NCBI GenBank assembly: GCA_030626085.1
Contig: DAOUPQ010000001.1
Coordinates: forward strand, 1 to 41,449
From: Flavobacteriia bacterium
Lineage (GTDB): Bacteria; Bacteroidota; Bacteroidia; Flavobacteriales; Flavobacteriaceae
Direction of reading: 5' to 3'
DNA: 41,449 nt
The notes beneath the pieces are model-generated. The model was given only the letters and a program-made list of their open reading frames with translations, made no database searches and was not told the origin of the DNA. The translations under genes and the position numbers were made by a program. Every line of letters begins with the position of its first letter. Within the stretch, counting starts at the first letter, position 1. Shown here piece after piece: positions 19,122 to 26,479 of the stretch.

Positions 19122-19153
19122 TAATGAAACCATTTTTTGATTATGTTTCATTA
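19122..19153 (+). terminator. Hairpin after the glycosyltransferase, candidate terminator
   Basis: A perfect 9-base inverted repeat, taatgaaac (19122-19130) with gtttcatta (19145-19153) and a 14-base T-rich loop, starts 8 bases after the stop codon at 19113. There is no clean T-run after the stem, so termination is only a possibility. Confidence 0.35.
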
Positions 19154-19271
19154 GAATAAGTTGGAAAAACGTGCATATTTACTGCTATACTAGTTACTTT
19201 GATTGAGGTAGTATGTAGATCATTTCTGTAAGTATTGATTTCTCTTAAACCCATGAGCATGATTGAAGATT

Positions 19272-19426
19272 ATTATATACTTTATTGGATGAAAAAAATA
19301 TTGAAGAGATTGTTAATTCTATTATTATCATGGTTGGTAACAATCTAAAAGAACTTTTATTGACTTAGCAACATCAAATAATATTGAAGAATGGTGTATT
19401 AATATAGGAAATTTAAAGAATAAATA
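19272..19426 (+). pseudogene. Remnant of a GT4 glycosyltransferase 3' end
   Basis: One frame reads LLDEKNIEEIVNSIIIMVGN and, after a disruption, LATSNNIEEWCINIGNLKNK then stop at about 19426. The first part matches the C-terminal region of the intact upstream glycosyltransferase (LLNEKNTEEIVKSIIDMFGN, about 18950-19010). This is therefore the 3' tail of a lost paralogous gene. The surrounding 425 bases (19114-19538) hold no intact gene. Confidence 0.6.
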
Positions 19427-19538
19427 GAGAAAAATATAATTAAGTCCAATCTAAAATGTTTGTTTTATAAGAATATGTTGTAGATACACTCATAAATTTT
19501 AAAAAAAAATAATTAGTAATACTTTTAACAATTTAGCC

Positions 19539-21134
19539 ATGTCTTTTAAAGATAACTATACTCACAGACCCCAACGATTGATTGGTGAAGCTTTAATGAA
19601 TTCAGCAGCTCTGTATCCAACAAAAACTGCAATTATAGTAAATAATACCACTTATACCTACAGGCAACTTAAAACTGATGCCACGAAATTGGCACGTGCA
19701 TTAATAGAAAGAGGTATTGAGCCGGGGGATCGTGTAGCAATATATATGGAAAATTCATGGGCTTGTGCAGTGTCTATATATGGGGCATCAATTGCCGGGG
19801 CTGTTTTTCTTGTGATTAATCCTCAAACTAAGGCAAATAAACTTCAATATATATTAAATGACAGTGGTGCCAAAGCCTTAATTACAAATATCAAATTGCA
19901 AAAGGAATTACAAGAAGCTTGTCAGGATGTGAAGGAATTGAACAATGTGATAATTACAGGTGATAATCCGACATTAATTCTTAATGATTCACTTATAATA
20001 GAAAATTTTAAAGATGTTTTGAGACATGCTGGCAGTTATGATAAAATTAATTTGCCACATATCATCCCAAACGATTTGGCATCGTTAATTTATACTTCGG
20101 GTAGCACAGGTTTTCCAAAAGGCGTAATGATGATTCAGCAATCAATGGTATTTACTACCTGGAGCTTAATCGAGTATTTACGTATAACAAATGAAGATCG
20201 CATTATACTTGTTCTTCCTTTGGGGTTTGATTATGGATTGTATCAATTACTTATGTCAGTGGCATCGGGAGCTTCGCTCATAATAGAGCCTTCCTTTATT
20301 TTTCTGGGAAATATATATAAACAAGTGGAAGAAAAGAACGCGACTATTTTTCCAGGTGTTCCTACAACCTATGCCATGATGGTTGCATCTTACAAGAGGA
20401 AACCATTTTCGCTTGAGGGTATAAAGAAAGTAACAAATACTGCGGCGGCATTATCGCCTGACCACATCCCAATTTTAAAAAAAATATTTCCAAACGCTCT
20501 GATTTTTAAAATGTATGGCCTGACGGAATGTAAACGAGTCAGTTACCTAGAACCGGAACTCCTTGATGAAAAAATAAAATCAGTAGGTAAAGCTATCCCA
20601 GGGACCGAAGCATTTATACTGACAATAGACGGAAAGGAAGCAAAACCTAATGAATCTGGAATTCTTCATGTGCGTGGGCCTCACGTAATGGTTGGATACT
20701 GGAACCAGGAGGAGAAAAGTAAAAAAATGTTGCTTACTAGCAAGTTACCTTGGGAAAGGGTACTGTGTACACATGACTTGTTTAAAATGGATGAAGAGGG
20801 CTTTTTATATTTTTTAGGTAGAAGAGACGATATTATTAAAACTAGAGGTGAAAAAGTAAGTCCATTGGAAATAGAAAATGTTCTGATTCAATTGGAAGGA
20901 GTTAAGGAATCGGCTGTTGTTGGTATTCCCGACGAAATTCAGGGACAAATTGTTAAGGCATTTGTCTCAATTCAGGAGGGGATACATTTAACCAAAAAAG
21001 AAGTACGGAAGTTTTGCAATGCCCATCTCGAAAGTTTTATGGTTCCGGAAAAAATTGTATTTTTAGACGAATTACCTAAAAGTGCAAACAGAAAAGTTAA
21101 CAAAAAGAAACTTATGGAAGATGACCAACAGTAA
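19539..21134 (+). CDS. AMP-forming acyl/aryl-CoA (or acyl-ACP) ligase
   Basis: A 531-residue ANL-superfamily adenylating enzyme, complete from N-terminal to C-terminal domain. The P-loop is YTSGSTGFPKGVMM (about 185-198). A5 is MYGLTECKRVSYL (about 325). The hinge/A8 region GRRDDIIKTRGEKVSPLEIE lies near 427. The conserved A10 lysine sits in PKSANRKVNKKKL near residue 519. It activates a carboxylic acid with ATP and should load it onto the pantetheine of CoA or of the acyl carrier protein encoded at 22709. The start at 19539 is the first ATG and suits the family (RLIGEALMNSAALYPTKTAI). It overlaps the next gene by 14 bases, and base composition is slightly less AT-rich than in the glycosyltransferases upstream. 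Confidence 0.88.
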   Translation: MSFKDNYTHRPQRLIGEALMNSAALYPTKTAIIVNNTTYTYRQLKTDATKLARALIERGIEPGDRVAIYMENSWACAVSIYGASIAGAVFLVINPQTKANKLQYILNDSGAKALITNIKLQKELQEACQDVKELNNVIITGDNPTLILNDSLIIENFKDVLRHAGSYDKINLPHIIPNDLASLIYTSGSTGFPKGVMMIQQSMVFTTWSLIEYLRITNEDRIILVLPLGFDYGLYQLLMSVASGASLIIEPSFIFLGNIYKQVEEKNATIFPGVPTTYAMMVASYKRKPFSLEGIKKVTNTAAALSPDHIPILKKIFPNALIFKMYGLTECKRVSYLEPELLDEKIKSVGKAIPGTEAFILTIDGKEAKPNESGILHVRGPHVMVGYWNQEEKSKKMLLTSKLPWERVLCTHDLFKMDEEGFLYFLGRRDDIIKTRGEKVSPLEIENVLIQLEGVKESAVVGIPDEIQGQIVKAFVSIQEGIHLTKKEVRKFCNAHLESFMVPEKIVFLDELPKSANRKVNKKKLMEDDQQ

Positions 21135-22023
21135 ATTATTTGTTCAATTATTATCCAAACTTGAGGAGAACCTAGAGTTGCTTCCTGATAAACCAGAAGA
21201 AACGTATGAAGCTACAATGAGGTCATTATGGCTAAAAGCTCAAGGTAAGTCAATGTCAGCTGAACACGCTGTGCATCAAAAACTTTCCGGATTGAATGCT
21301 GAACAGGAAAACCTTGTAAAAGAGTTGCTTGAAAAACGATTAAAAGGCGTACCTCTCGCCCATATAACAGGACGACAACTATACATGGGGATTGAATTAA
21401 TTACTAATTCCAAAGCACTTATTCCTAGAAAAGAAACAGAAATTCTGGGTAATTTTGCATTGAAATTTTTAAGTAACATAACTGGAACTAACAGCAATTC
21501 AACTATTGTGTTTGATATATGTTGTGGGGCGGGCAATCTTGCAATAGCTATTGCTAAAAATAAACCAAATATCCAGGTTTATGCATCTGATTTATCTGAA
21601 GAAGCTGTAAGTTTAACAAAAGAAAACATCCATTTCCATAAATTAGAAAATCAAATTATAGCATTGTCAGGTGATCTTTTTGAGCCATTTGAAAAGGAAG
21701 AGTTTTATAACAAGGTTGATCTTATAGTTTGCAACCCGCCATATATTTCTGACTTTACAGTACTAAAAATGACAAAAGAGATAGCTGATTATGAACCTGA
21801 TATGGCTTTTAAAGGAGGGGGTCTTTTGGGGTTGAATATTGTCCAAAATTTGATAAAAAATGCAGGCCGCTATTTGAGAAATGGAGGAATGCTTACCTTT
21901 GAGATTGGATTGGGCCAAGGGGATTACATAGTCAATTTATGTAAAAAATCTGGTTTATATCAGAGTGTTGTTACCGAGACTGATAATGATGGTCACATCA
22001 GAGTTATTGGTGCAAGGAAATGA
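21121..22023 (+). CDS. PrmC/HemK-like SAM-dependent methyltransferase
   Basis: A 300-residue protein when started at the ATG at 21121, 14 bases before the ligase stop; an earlier ATG at 21082 would add a lysine-rich tail with no family support. The N-terminal helical domain contains KRLKGVPLAHITGRQLYMG and then ALIPRKETE, the PrmC substrate-domain signature. The SAM site is FDICCGAGN (Asp132 to Gly138 region), and VCNPPYIS places the catalytic NPPY at 205-208. NPPY enzymes methylate planar nitrogens, and PrmC itself methylates a glutamine side-chain amide in release factors. Here the gene is coupled to a ligase, ACP, AsnB and NadE, so methylation of an amide on a polysaccharide substituent is plausible (inference). 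The housekeeping prmC would not be expected in such a locus. Confidence 0.82.
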   Translation: MTNSKLFVQLLSKLEENLELLPDKPEETYEATMRSLWLKAQGKSMSAEHAVHQKLSGLNAEQENLVKELLEKRLKGVPLAHITGRQLYMGIELITNSKALIPRKETEILGNFALKFLSNITGTNSNSTIVFDICCGAGNLAIAIAKNKPNIQVYASDLSEEAVSLTKENIHFHKLENQIIALSGDLFEPFEKEEFYNKVDLIVCNPPYISDFTVLKMTKEIADYEPDMAFKGGGLLGLNIVQNLIKNAGRYLRNGGMLTFEIGLGQGDYIVNLCKKSGLYQSVVTETDNDGHIRVIGARK

Positions 22024-22708
22024 AGGTGATTTCTTTCACTTTAAGTAAGGCAGGTTATCAATTAACCAAATTTTGATGATAAGCATGTTATTTTTATTTC
22101 AACTTGAAAACCACTTGCTTTGCTGGTAGTAATGTTCTGATAGCTTTGCTTTTTCGTTCTGATGCCTTTTGAAAAAATGAACATTGTAAGAGAAGAAATT
22201 TATCATTCCATTAAAAGAAAAGGATACAGAATAATTAGTTATATCAGTAGCAAAGCATTTATGTATAAATAGTGAAATTGGAGATATTATATTAGCAAAA
22301 GGAATCCTTGTTGATTTCCAACAACAATTACTAGAAACACAAAAGAATGGAGTGTTTATTTAGGAAATTCAACAAAAAAATAGAAAAAAATATTAGTATA
22401 TCAATTCTGAAATTTAATCAAAAATAATTTCTCTGGGCTCTTTAGTGATGCAGCTGTTGAATTGTCATCCTCGAAAAGGGGAATCTAAATAATAAATTGC
22501 GGTATAGGATATTTATGTTTGAATGAAAACATCGAAATACTTCGTTGGCTTTACCTTTAGATAGTTGGTTTCAAGAAGTTTTGTTAAAAAGTACAATATT
22601 GGTGTCATTTAGAGATTATTGAAAAATTAAAATAATGGTAACTATTGATGATATTATAAAATAAAAATGTTAAAGAATAAATTTATTAATCACGTTAAAA
22701 TAATTATT
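22024..22708. other. Intergenic region with gene debris, including a PglD/NeuD-like start
   Basis: About 685 bases without an intact gene before the ACP. At 22178-22273 one frame reads MNIVREEIYHSIKRKGYRII then SYISSKAF, which matches the N-terminal region of PglD/NeuD-type sugar O- or N-acyltransferases; it stops after MYK. Near 22337-22382 a frame reads TKEWSVYLGNSTKK then stop, resembling a glycosyltransferase tail. Bases about 22095-22160 resemble 1720-1775. The ACP promoter should lie here, but I cannot locate it with confidence. Confidence 0.45.
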
Positions 22709-22963
22709 ATGAAATTAAAAGAAGAAATCAAAAACTACATTATTGAGGCATCTCTTGAAGATGCAGATAAAATTAAAGATGATACACTGATTTTTGATAC
22801 AGGTCTATTGGACTCCATGGGACTTCTTTTTCTAATTGAATTTCTCAATGAAAATTATCAGGTAGAAGTAATTGATGACGAGCTTAATCCTAAAAATTTT
22901 GAATCGATCAATAGTATAGTTTCTTTTGTAGAAGGAAAATTAAAGACTCAAGCTGCTGTTTAA
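22709..22963 (+). CDS. Acyl carrier protein
   Basis: An 84-residue acidic, helical protein. The frame is open from an ATG at 22667, but the family fits a start at 22709 (MKLKEEIKNYIIEAS). LLDSMGLLFLIEFL carries Ser36 of the D-S-M/L motif that accepts 4'-phosphopantetheine at the start of helix II. The following VEVIDDELNPKNFESINSIV is the usual helix II-III region. It lies between a carboxylate-activating ligase with its PrmC-like partner and a second AsnB and NadE. This points to an acyl or aminoacyl thioester intermediate made for decorating a sugar, rather than to fatty acid synthesis, whose ACP sits in a different gene context. Confidence 0.85.
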   Translation: MKLKEEIKNYIIEASLEDADKIKDDTLIFDTGLLDSMGLLFLIEFLNENYQVEVIDDELNPKNFESINSIVSFVEGKLKTQAAV

Positions 22964-23064
22964 TCGATTAAGTCTTAATGTCGAAAGTTCGAAGTTAAAA
23001 GTTGATAGTCAGCTGATGATAAATACGATTTGTGCAAATAGTTAGTTGACTTAATGAAAATAAT
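22964..23064. repeat. Short spacer with a Bacteroidota-type low-complexity repeat
   Basis: About 100 bases between ACP and asnB. Bases 22980-23013 contain gaaagttcgaagttaaaagttga, the aaagttgaaagttaaaag type of low-complexity intergenic repeat common in Bacteroidota. A related run occurs at 26150-26182. Confidence 0.45.
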
Positions 23065-25038
23065 ATGTGTGGAATAGCAGGATTTTATCCGAATATACCT
23101 AAAGAATCATCAGTTGATATTTTAAGACATATGCTGACCCGAATTAAACATCGGGGTCCGGATGGGAGTGGTATTTACTTGGCTGAAAAGATAGCTTTAG
23201 GAAGTGTAAGGTTGAGTATTATTGATCTGGTGTCAGGTACTATGCCAATATCTAATCATGATGAATCTTTGTGGATAGTTTTTAATGGCGAAATATTTAA
23301 TTATATTGAACTTAAAGAAGAATTGTTAAAGAAGAATTATGTATTTCAAACAAGTAGTGATACCGAAGTCATAATTCATTTGTATGAGGAATACGGTGTA
23401 GATTTTTTGAATAAGCTCAATGGGCAATTTGCTATAGCCATTTGGGATAAGAATAAAGAAGAATTATTTTTGGCCAGAGACAGAGTTGGGATAAGGCCTT
23501 TATTTTATACTGAAGTTGGAGGTTCTTTTGTTTTTGCATCTGAAATGAAATCCTTTTTAGACTATCCGGGTATGGAATTTAAAATTTCCTCAAAAGCGAT
23601 TTCAGAATATTTTACTTTTTGGACAGCTTTAAGTCCAAATACTGCTTTTGAAGATATTTTTGAAGTACAGCCAGGAACTTATATGGTGATCAATGAAACA
23701 AATAAGGAAATAGTTCATTATTGGGAATTACCAATTTACAAACCAAATGAATATAAATATACTGATGTTAATAAAGCTGCTAAAGGTTTTGAAGAAATAT
23801 TTTCAGATGCTATAAGATTAAGGCTCAGAGCTGATGTTCCTGTTGCTGCATATTTAAGTGGAGGTTTAGACTCTAGTGTTACTACTTCTTTTATTAAAAA
23901 GATATCCCCTAAGAATCTTAAAACGTTTTCTATCGGATTTTCAGAAAAAGATTTTGATGAATCTTCTTATCAAAATACTGCGGTAAAATATTTTGACACA
24001 GAGCATGCAAGTATAGAATGTAATCCACAAGAAATAGCAGAAAGTTTTAAAGACGTGGTTTGGCATACAGAAGCGCCATTATTGAGAACAGCCCCAACTC
24101 CCATGAGTTTGTTGGCGAAAAATGTAAAAAAACACAATATAAAAGTTGTATTAACAGGTGAAGGTGCCGATGAGTTATTAGGTGGTTATAATATTTTTAA
24201 AGAGACAAAAATCAGGCGTTTTTGGGCGAAAGATCCTAAATCAAAATTTCGTCCATTGTTGCTGAAAAAATTATATCCGTATTTGCCACAAATGCTCAAT
24301 GCGAACAGTACTATTTTAAAGATGTTCTTTGGTTATAAATTGAATGAAACAGAATCTCCAATTTATTCTCATTTATTGCGTTGGAACAATACTTCGCGGA
24401 TAAATAATTATTTATCGGAAGAGTATAGAGAAAATATTGGAAATTATGATCCAATTATTGAAATGGAACATAAACTGGATAAGAAATTAAATGGTTTTGA
24501 TTATTTAGAGAAGGCGCAGTGGATAGAATTAAATATTTTTATGTCAGGTTATTTATTGTCTTCACAAGGAGACAGAATGGCTATGGCAAACTCTATTGAA
24601 GGGAGATATCCATTTTTAGATCATAGAGTGATTGAGTTTGCAATGCAATTAGATCCAGATCTTAAATTAAATGGATTAAATGAAAAGTATCTCTTAAAGA
24701 AAATGATGAAAGGCAGATTGCCTGAATCCATTTTAAATAGATCAAAACAAGCCTATAGAGCACCGATAAAAAGTACTTTTATTTCTAATAATTTACCAGA
24801 ATATTTGAAAGAAATGCTCTCTGACAGCAAAATCAATTCCTTTGGGATCTTTAATCTGGATCATGTGAAATTATTATTAAAAAAGATGAATTCAAACAAA
24901 CAGGTTTCTGAAATTGATAATATGGCCTTAACAGGAATTTTATCAACTCAAATATTGTATGATTTATATATAAACAGAAATATTGATAAATTGAGTAAAG
25001 AAGATTTGGTTGAATTGGATAAAGTGATAATAGATTAA
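23065..25038 (+). CDS. asnB: Second glutamine-hydrolysing asparagine synthase-like amidotransferase
   Basis: A 657-residue AsnB-type enzyme. MCGIAGF gives the catalytic Cys2. KHRGPDG, FNGEIFNYIEL and LARDRVGIRPL mark the glutaminase domain. The synthetase PP-loop is LSGGLDSS (265-271), followed by VVLTGEGADELLGGYNIF and GRYPFLDHRVIEFAM. It is about 37 residues longer than the copy at 12530 and clearly divergent from it, so it is not a recent duplicate. Position after an ACP and before NadE suggests that it supplies an amide to a small carboxylic acid or a uronic acid. True asparagine synthesis cannot be excluded. A repeat-containing 131-base spacer separates it from nadE. Confidence 0.88.
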   Translation: MCGIAGFYPNIPKESSVDILRHMLTRIKHRGPDGSGIYLAEKIALGSVRLSIIDLVSGTMPISNHDESLWIVFNGEIFNYIELKEELLKKNYVFQTSSDTEVIIHLYEEYGVDFLNKLNGQFAIAIWDKNKEELFLARDRVGIRPLFYTEVGGSFVFASEMKSFLDYPGMEFKISSKAISEYFTFWTALSPNTAFEDIFEVQPGTYMVINETNKEIVHYWELPIYKPNEYKYTDVNKAAKGFEEIFSDAIRLRLRADVPVAAYLSGGLDSSVTTSFIKKISPKNLKTFSIGFSEKDFDESSYQNTAVKYFDTEHASIECNPQEIAESFKDVVWHTEAPLLRTAPTPMSLLAKNVKKHNIKVVLTGEGADELLGGYNIFKETKIRRFWAKDPKSKFRPLLLKKLYPYLPQMLNANSTILKMFFGYKLNETESPIYSHLLRWNNTSRINNYLSEEYRENIGNYDPIIEMEHKLDKKLNGFDYLEKAQWIELNIFMSGYLLSSQGDRMAMANSIEGRYPFLDHRVIEFAMQLDPDLKLNGLNEKYLLKKMMKGRLPESILNRSKQAYRAPIKSTFISNNLPEYLKEMLSDSKINSFGIFNLDHVKLLLKKMNSNKQVSEIDNMALTGILSTQILYDLYINRNIDKLSKEDLVELDKVIID

Positions 25039-25049
25039 ATAAAAGAAGA

Positions 25050-25127
25050 CTGATAACGCAGATCTTACAGATAGTCACAGATGAATAAAACATTGTAAAT
25101 CAGTCCAATTCGTATCATCAGCGTTCT
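25050..25127. repeat. Bacteroidota intergenic repeat with imperfect inverted ends
   Basis: The spacer between asnB and nadE contains the dispersed intergenic repeat type that runs ctgataacgcagat ... acagat ... cagtcca ... atcatcagcgttct. Its ends aacgcagat (25055-25063) and atcagcgtt (25117-25125) are inverted copies with a single mismatch. Repeats of this style are scattered between genes in many Bacteroidota genomes; function is unknown. Confidence 0.5.
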
Positions 25128-25169
25128 AAATCGCAATAATAAATTATACAAATCGTTAAAATTTAAATA

Positions 25170-26150
25170 ATGAAAACAAAAGATAAAAAACCATTTTCAA
25201 AAAACATATTGTACATTGAAAATATTGAAGAGGTGTGCAATGAAATTATTGAGAAATTAAAAAATGATGTTACTCGTAAATTACAAAGAAAGGGGGCTAT
25301 TGTTGGAATTAGTGGAGGGATTGATTCTTCTGTTGTAATGGCCTTAGCAGCTAAAGCATTCGAATCTAAAAGAGTAACCGGAATTATGTTGCCGGAACAG
25401 GATTCAAGTGGTGATAGCGAAGTCCTAGCAAGGGATCTGGCTGATAAGTTTAATGTAGAATCTTTTGTCGAAAATATTACGGGTGCTTTAGATGGTTTTG
25501 GTTGTTACCAAAGAAGAGATGAAGCCATCGCTAGAGTAATAAAAGATTTTGATCCAAAAGTGGATAAAGCAAAGATTGAGATCAAACAGGATATCAATCA
25601 AAATATGCCTGCAATATCTTCCATAACAGTTATAAAACCAAATGGTAAAATTGAGAGTAAAGTATTGCCTCTTAAGGAATATTTGCAAATTGTAGCATCA
25701 ACAAATTTTAAACAGCGGAGCAGAATGACCATGCTTTATTATCATGCCGAAAGATTGCATTATGCAGTAATAGGAACACCCAATAAACATGAAGTTGAAC
25801 AAGGATTTTTTGTAAAATATGGAGATGGAGGTGCAGATGTAATGCCAATAGGACATTTGTATAAAACACAGGTTTATCAATTGGCTGAATATCTTGGAGT
25901 TCCACAGGAAATTATAGATAGAACACCAACTACAGATACCTATACTGCCGAGCAAACTCAAGAAGATTTCTTTTATCAGATGCCATTTGAAACCATGGAT
26001 CTGATCTGGTATGGGTGGGAAAATGGTTATTCGGCAAATGAAGTAGGGAAAGTGATGGGTAAAACTACAGAGGAAATAGAGAATAATTATAAGAATTTTG
26101 GACGAAAGAAGAAAACTACAGAGTATTTAAGGATGAAGCCGATCTTTTAA
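25170..26150 (+). CDS. nadE: NAD+ synthase (NadE)-type ATP pyrophosphatase
   Basis: A 326-residue ammonia-type NadE homologue without the nitrilase-like glutaminase domain. The PP-loop is ISGGIDSS (47-54). Further NadE motifs are RSRMTMLYYHAERLHYAV, GTPNKHE, FVKYGDGGADVMPIGHLYKT and the RTPTTDTYTAEQTQEDFF block. NadE adenylates the carboxyl of nicotinate adenine dinucleotide and replaces AMP with ammonia. This copy is about 50 residues longer than typical ammonia-dependent NadE (about 275). It also lies between an AsnB and an acyl ligase in a polysaccharide locus, so it may have been recruited to form an amide on another carboxylate. Catalytic motifs look intact. Housekeeping NAD synthesis remains possible; seeing whether the genome has a second nadE would help decide. 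Confidence 0.82.
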   Translation: MKTKDKKPFSKNILYIENIEEVCNEIIEKLKNDVTRKLQRKGAIVGISGGIDSSVVMALAAKAFESKRVTGIMLPEQDSSGDSEVLARDLADKFNVESFVENITGALDGFGCYQRRDEAIARVIKDFDPKVDKAKIEIKQDINQNMPAISSITVIKPNGKIESKVLPLKEYLQIVASTNFKQRSRMTMLYYHAERLHYAVIGTPNKHEVEQGFFVKYGDGGADVMPIGHLYKTQVYQLAEYLGVPQEIIDRTPTTDTYTAEQTQEDFFYQMPFETMDLIWYGWENGYSANEVGKVMGKTTEEIENNYKNFGRKKKTTEYLRMKPIF

Positions 26151-26479
26151 GTTAAAAGTAGAAAGTAAAAAGTAAAAAGTTCAGTAGGCAGTATCAGTAA
26201 AAAATATAACAAATCTAAAATCACAAATCCTTGTTTCTTATTCTTAAATCAAAATTGAATATTAAACAAACCTTACAAAAAGATATAGAAAATTTGATTT
26301 GATAAGACTAAAGTTGAGCTTAAATCAATTATAATGATATAATGAGACAATGTGTTAACAAAAAAAGTAAAATATTGTAGCATTAACTCATTCTATCATC
26401 AATACATTTCTGAAATATCTTGAGATTCCTCTGCTACTATCGGAATGACTATGAACATAGTTTATATTAAAAACACACA
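26151..26479. repeat. Intergenic region with low-complexity repeats
   Basis: 329 bases without a gene. Bases 26150-26182 hold agttaaaagtagaaagt followed by two aaaaagta-type units, and 26184-26205 hold cagta units (cagtaggcagtatcagta) like those near 620-645. The remainder is AT-rich, and nothing else stands out. Confidence 0.5.

Noticed and set aside
21082..21120. Upstream ATG for the PrmC-like methyltransferase
   Set aside because: It would lie deep in the ligase C-terminus and add a lysine-rich tail; the ATG at 21121 fits the family and the usual short overlap.
22667..22708. Upstream ATG for the acyl carrier protein
   Set aside because: It adds 14 residues before the conserved first helix; an 84-residue ACP starting at 22709 is the normal size.
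25698..25961. Two minus-strand frames inside nadE
   Set aside because: Cys/Leu/His-rich shadows of conserved NadE coding sequence in different frames.
25050..26205. CRISPR array, considered because of repeated short units in the gaps
   Set aside because: The units are irregular, 5-10 bases long, with no equal-length spacers and no cas genes.
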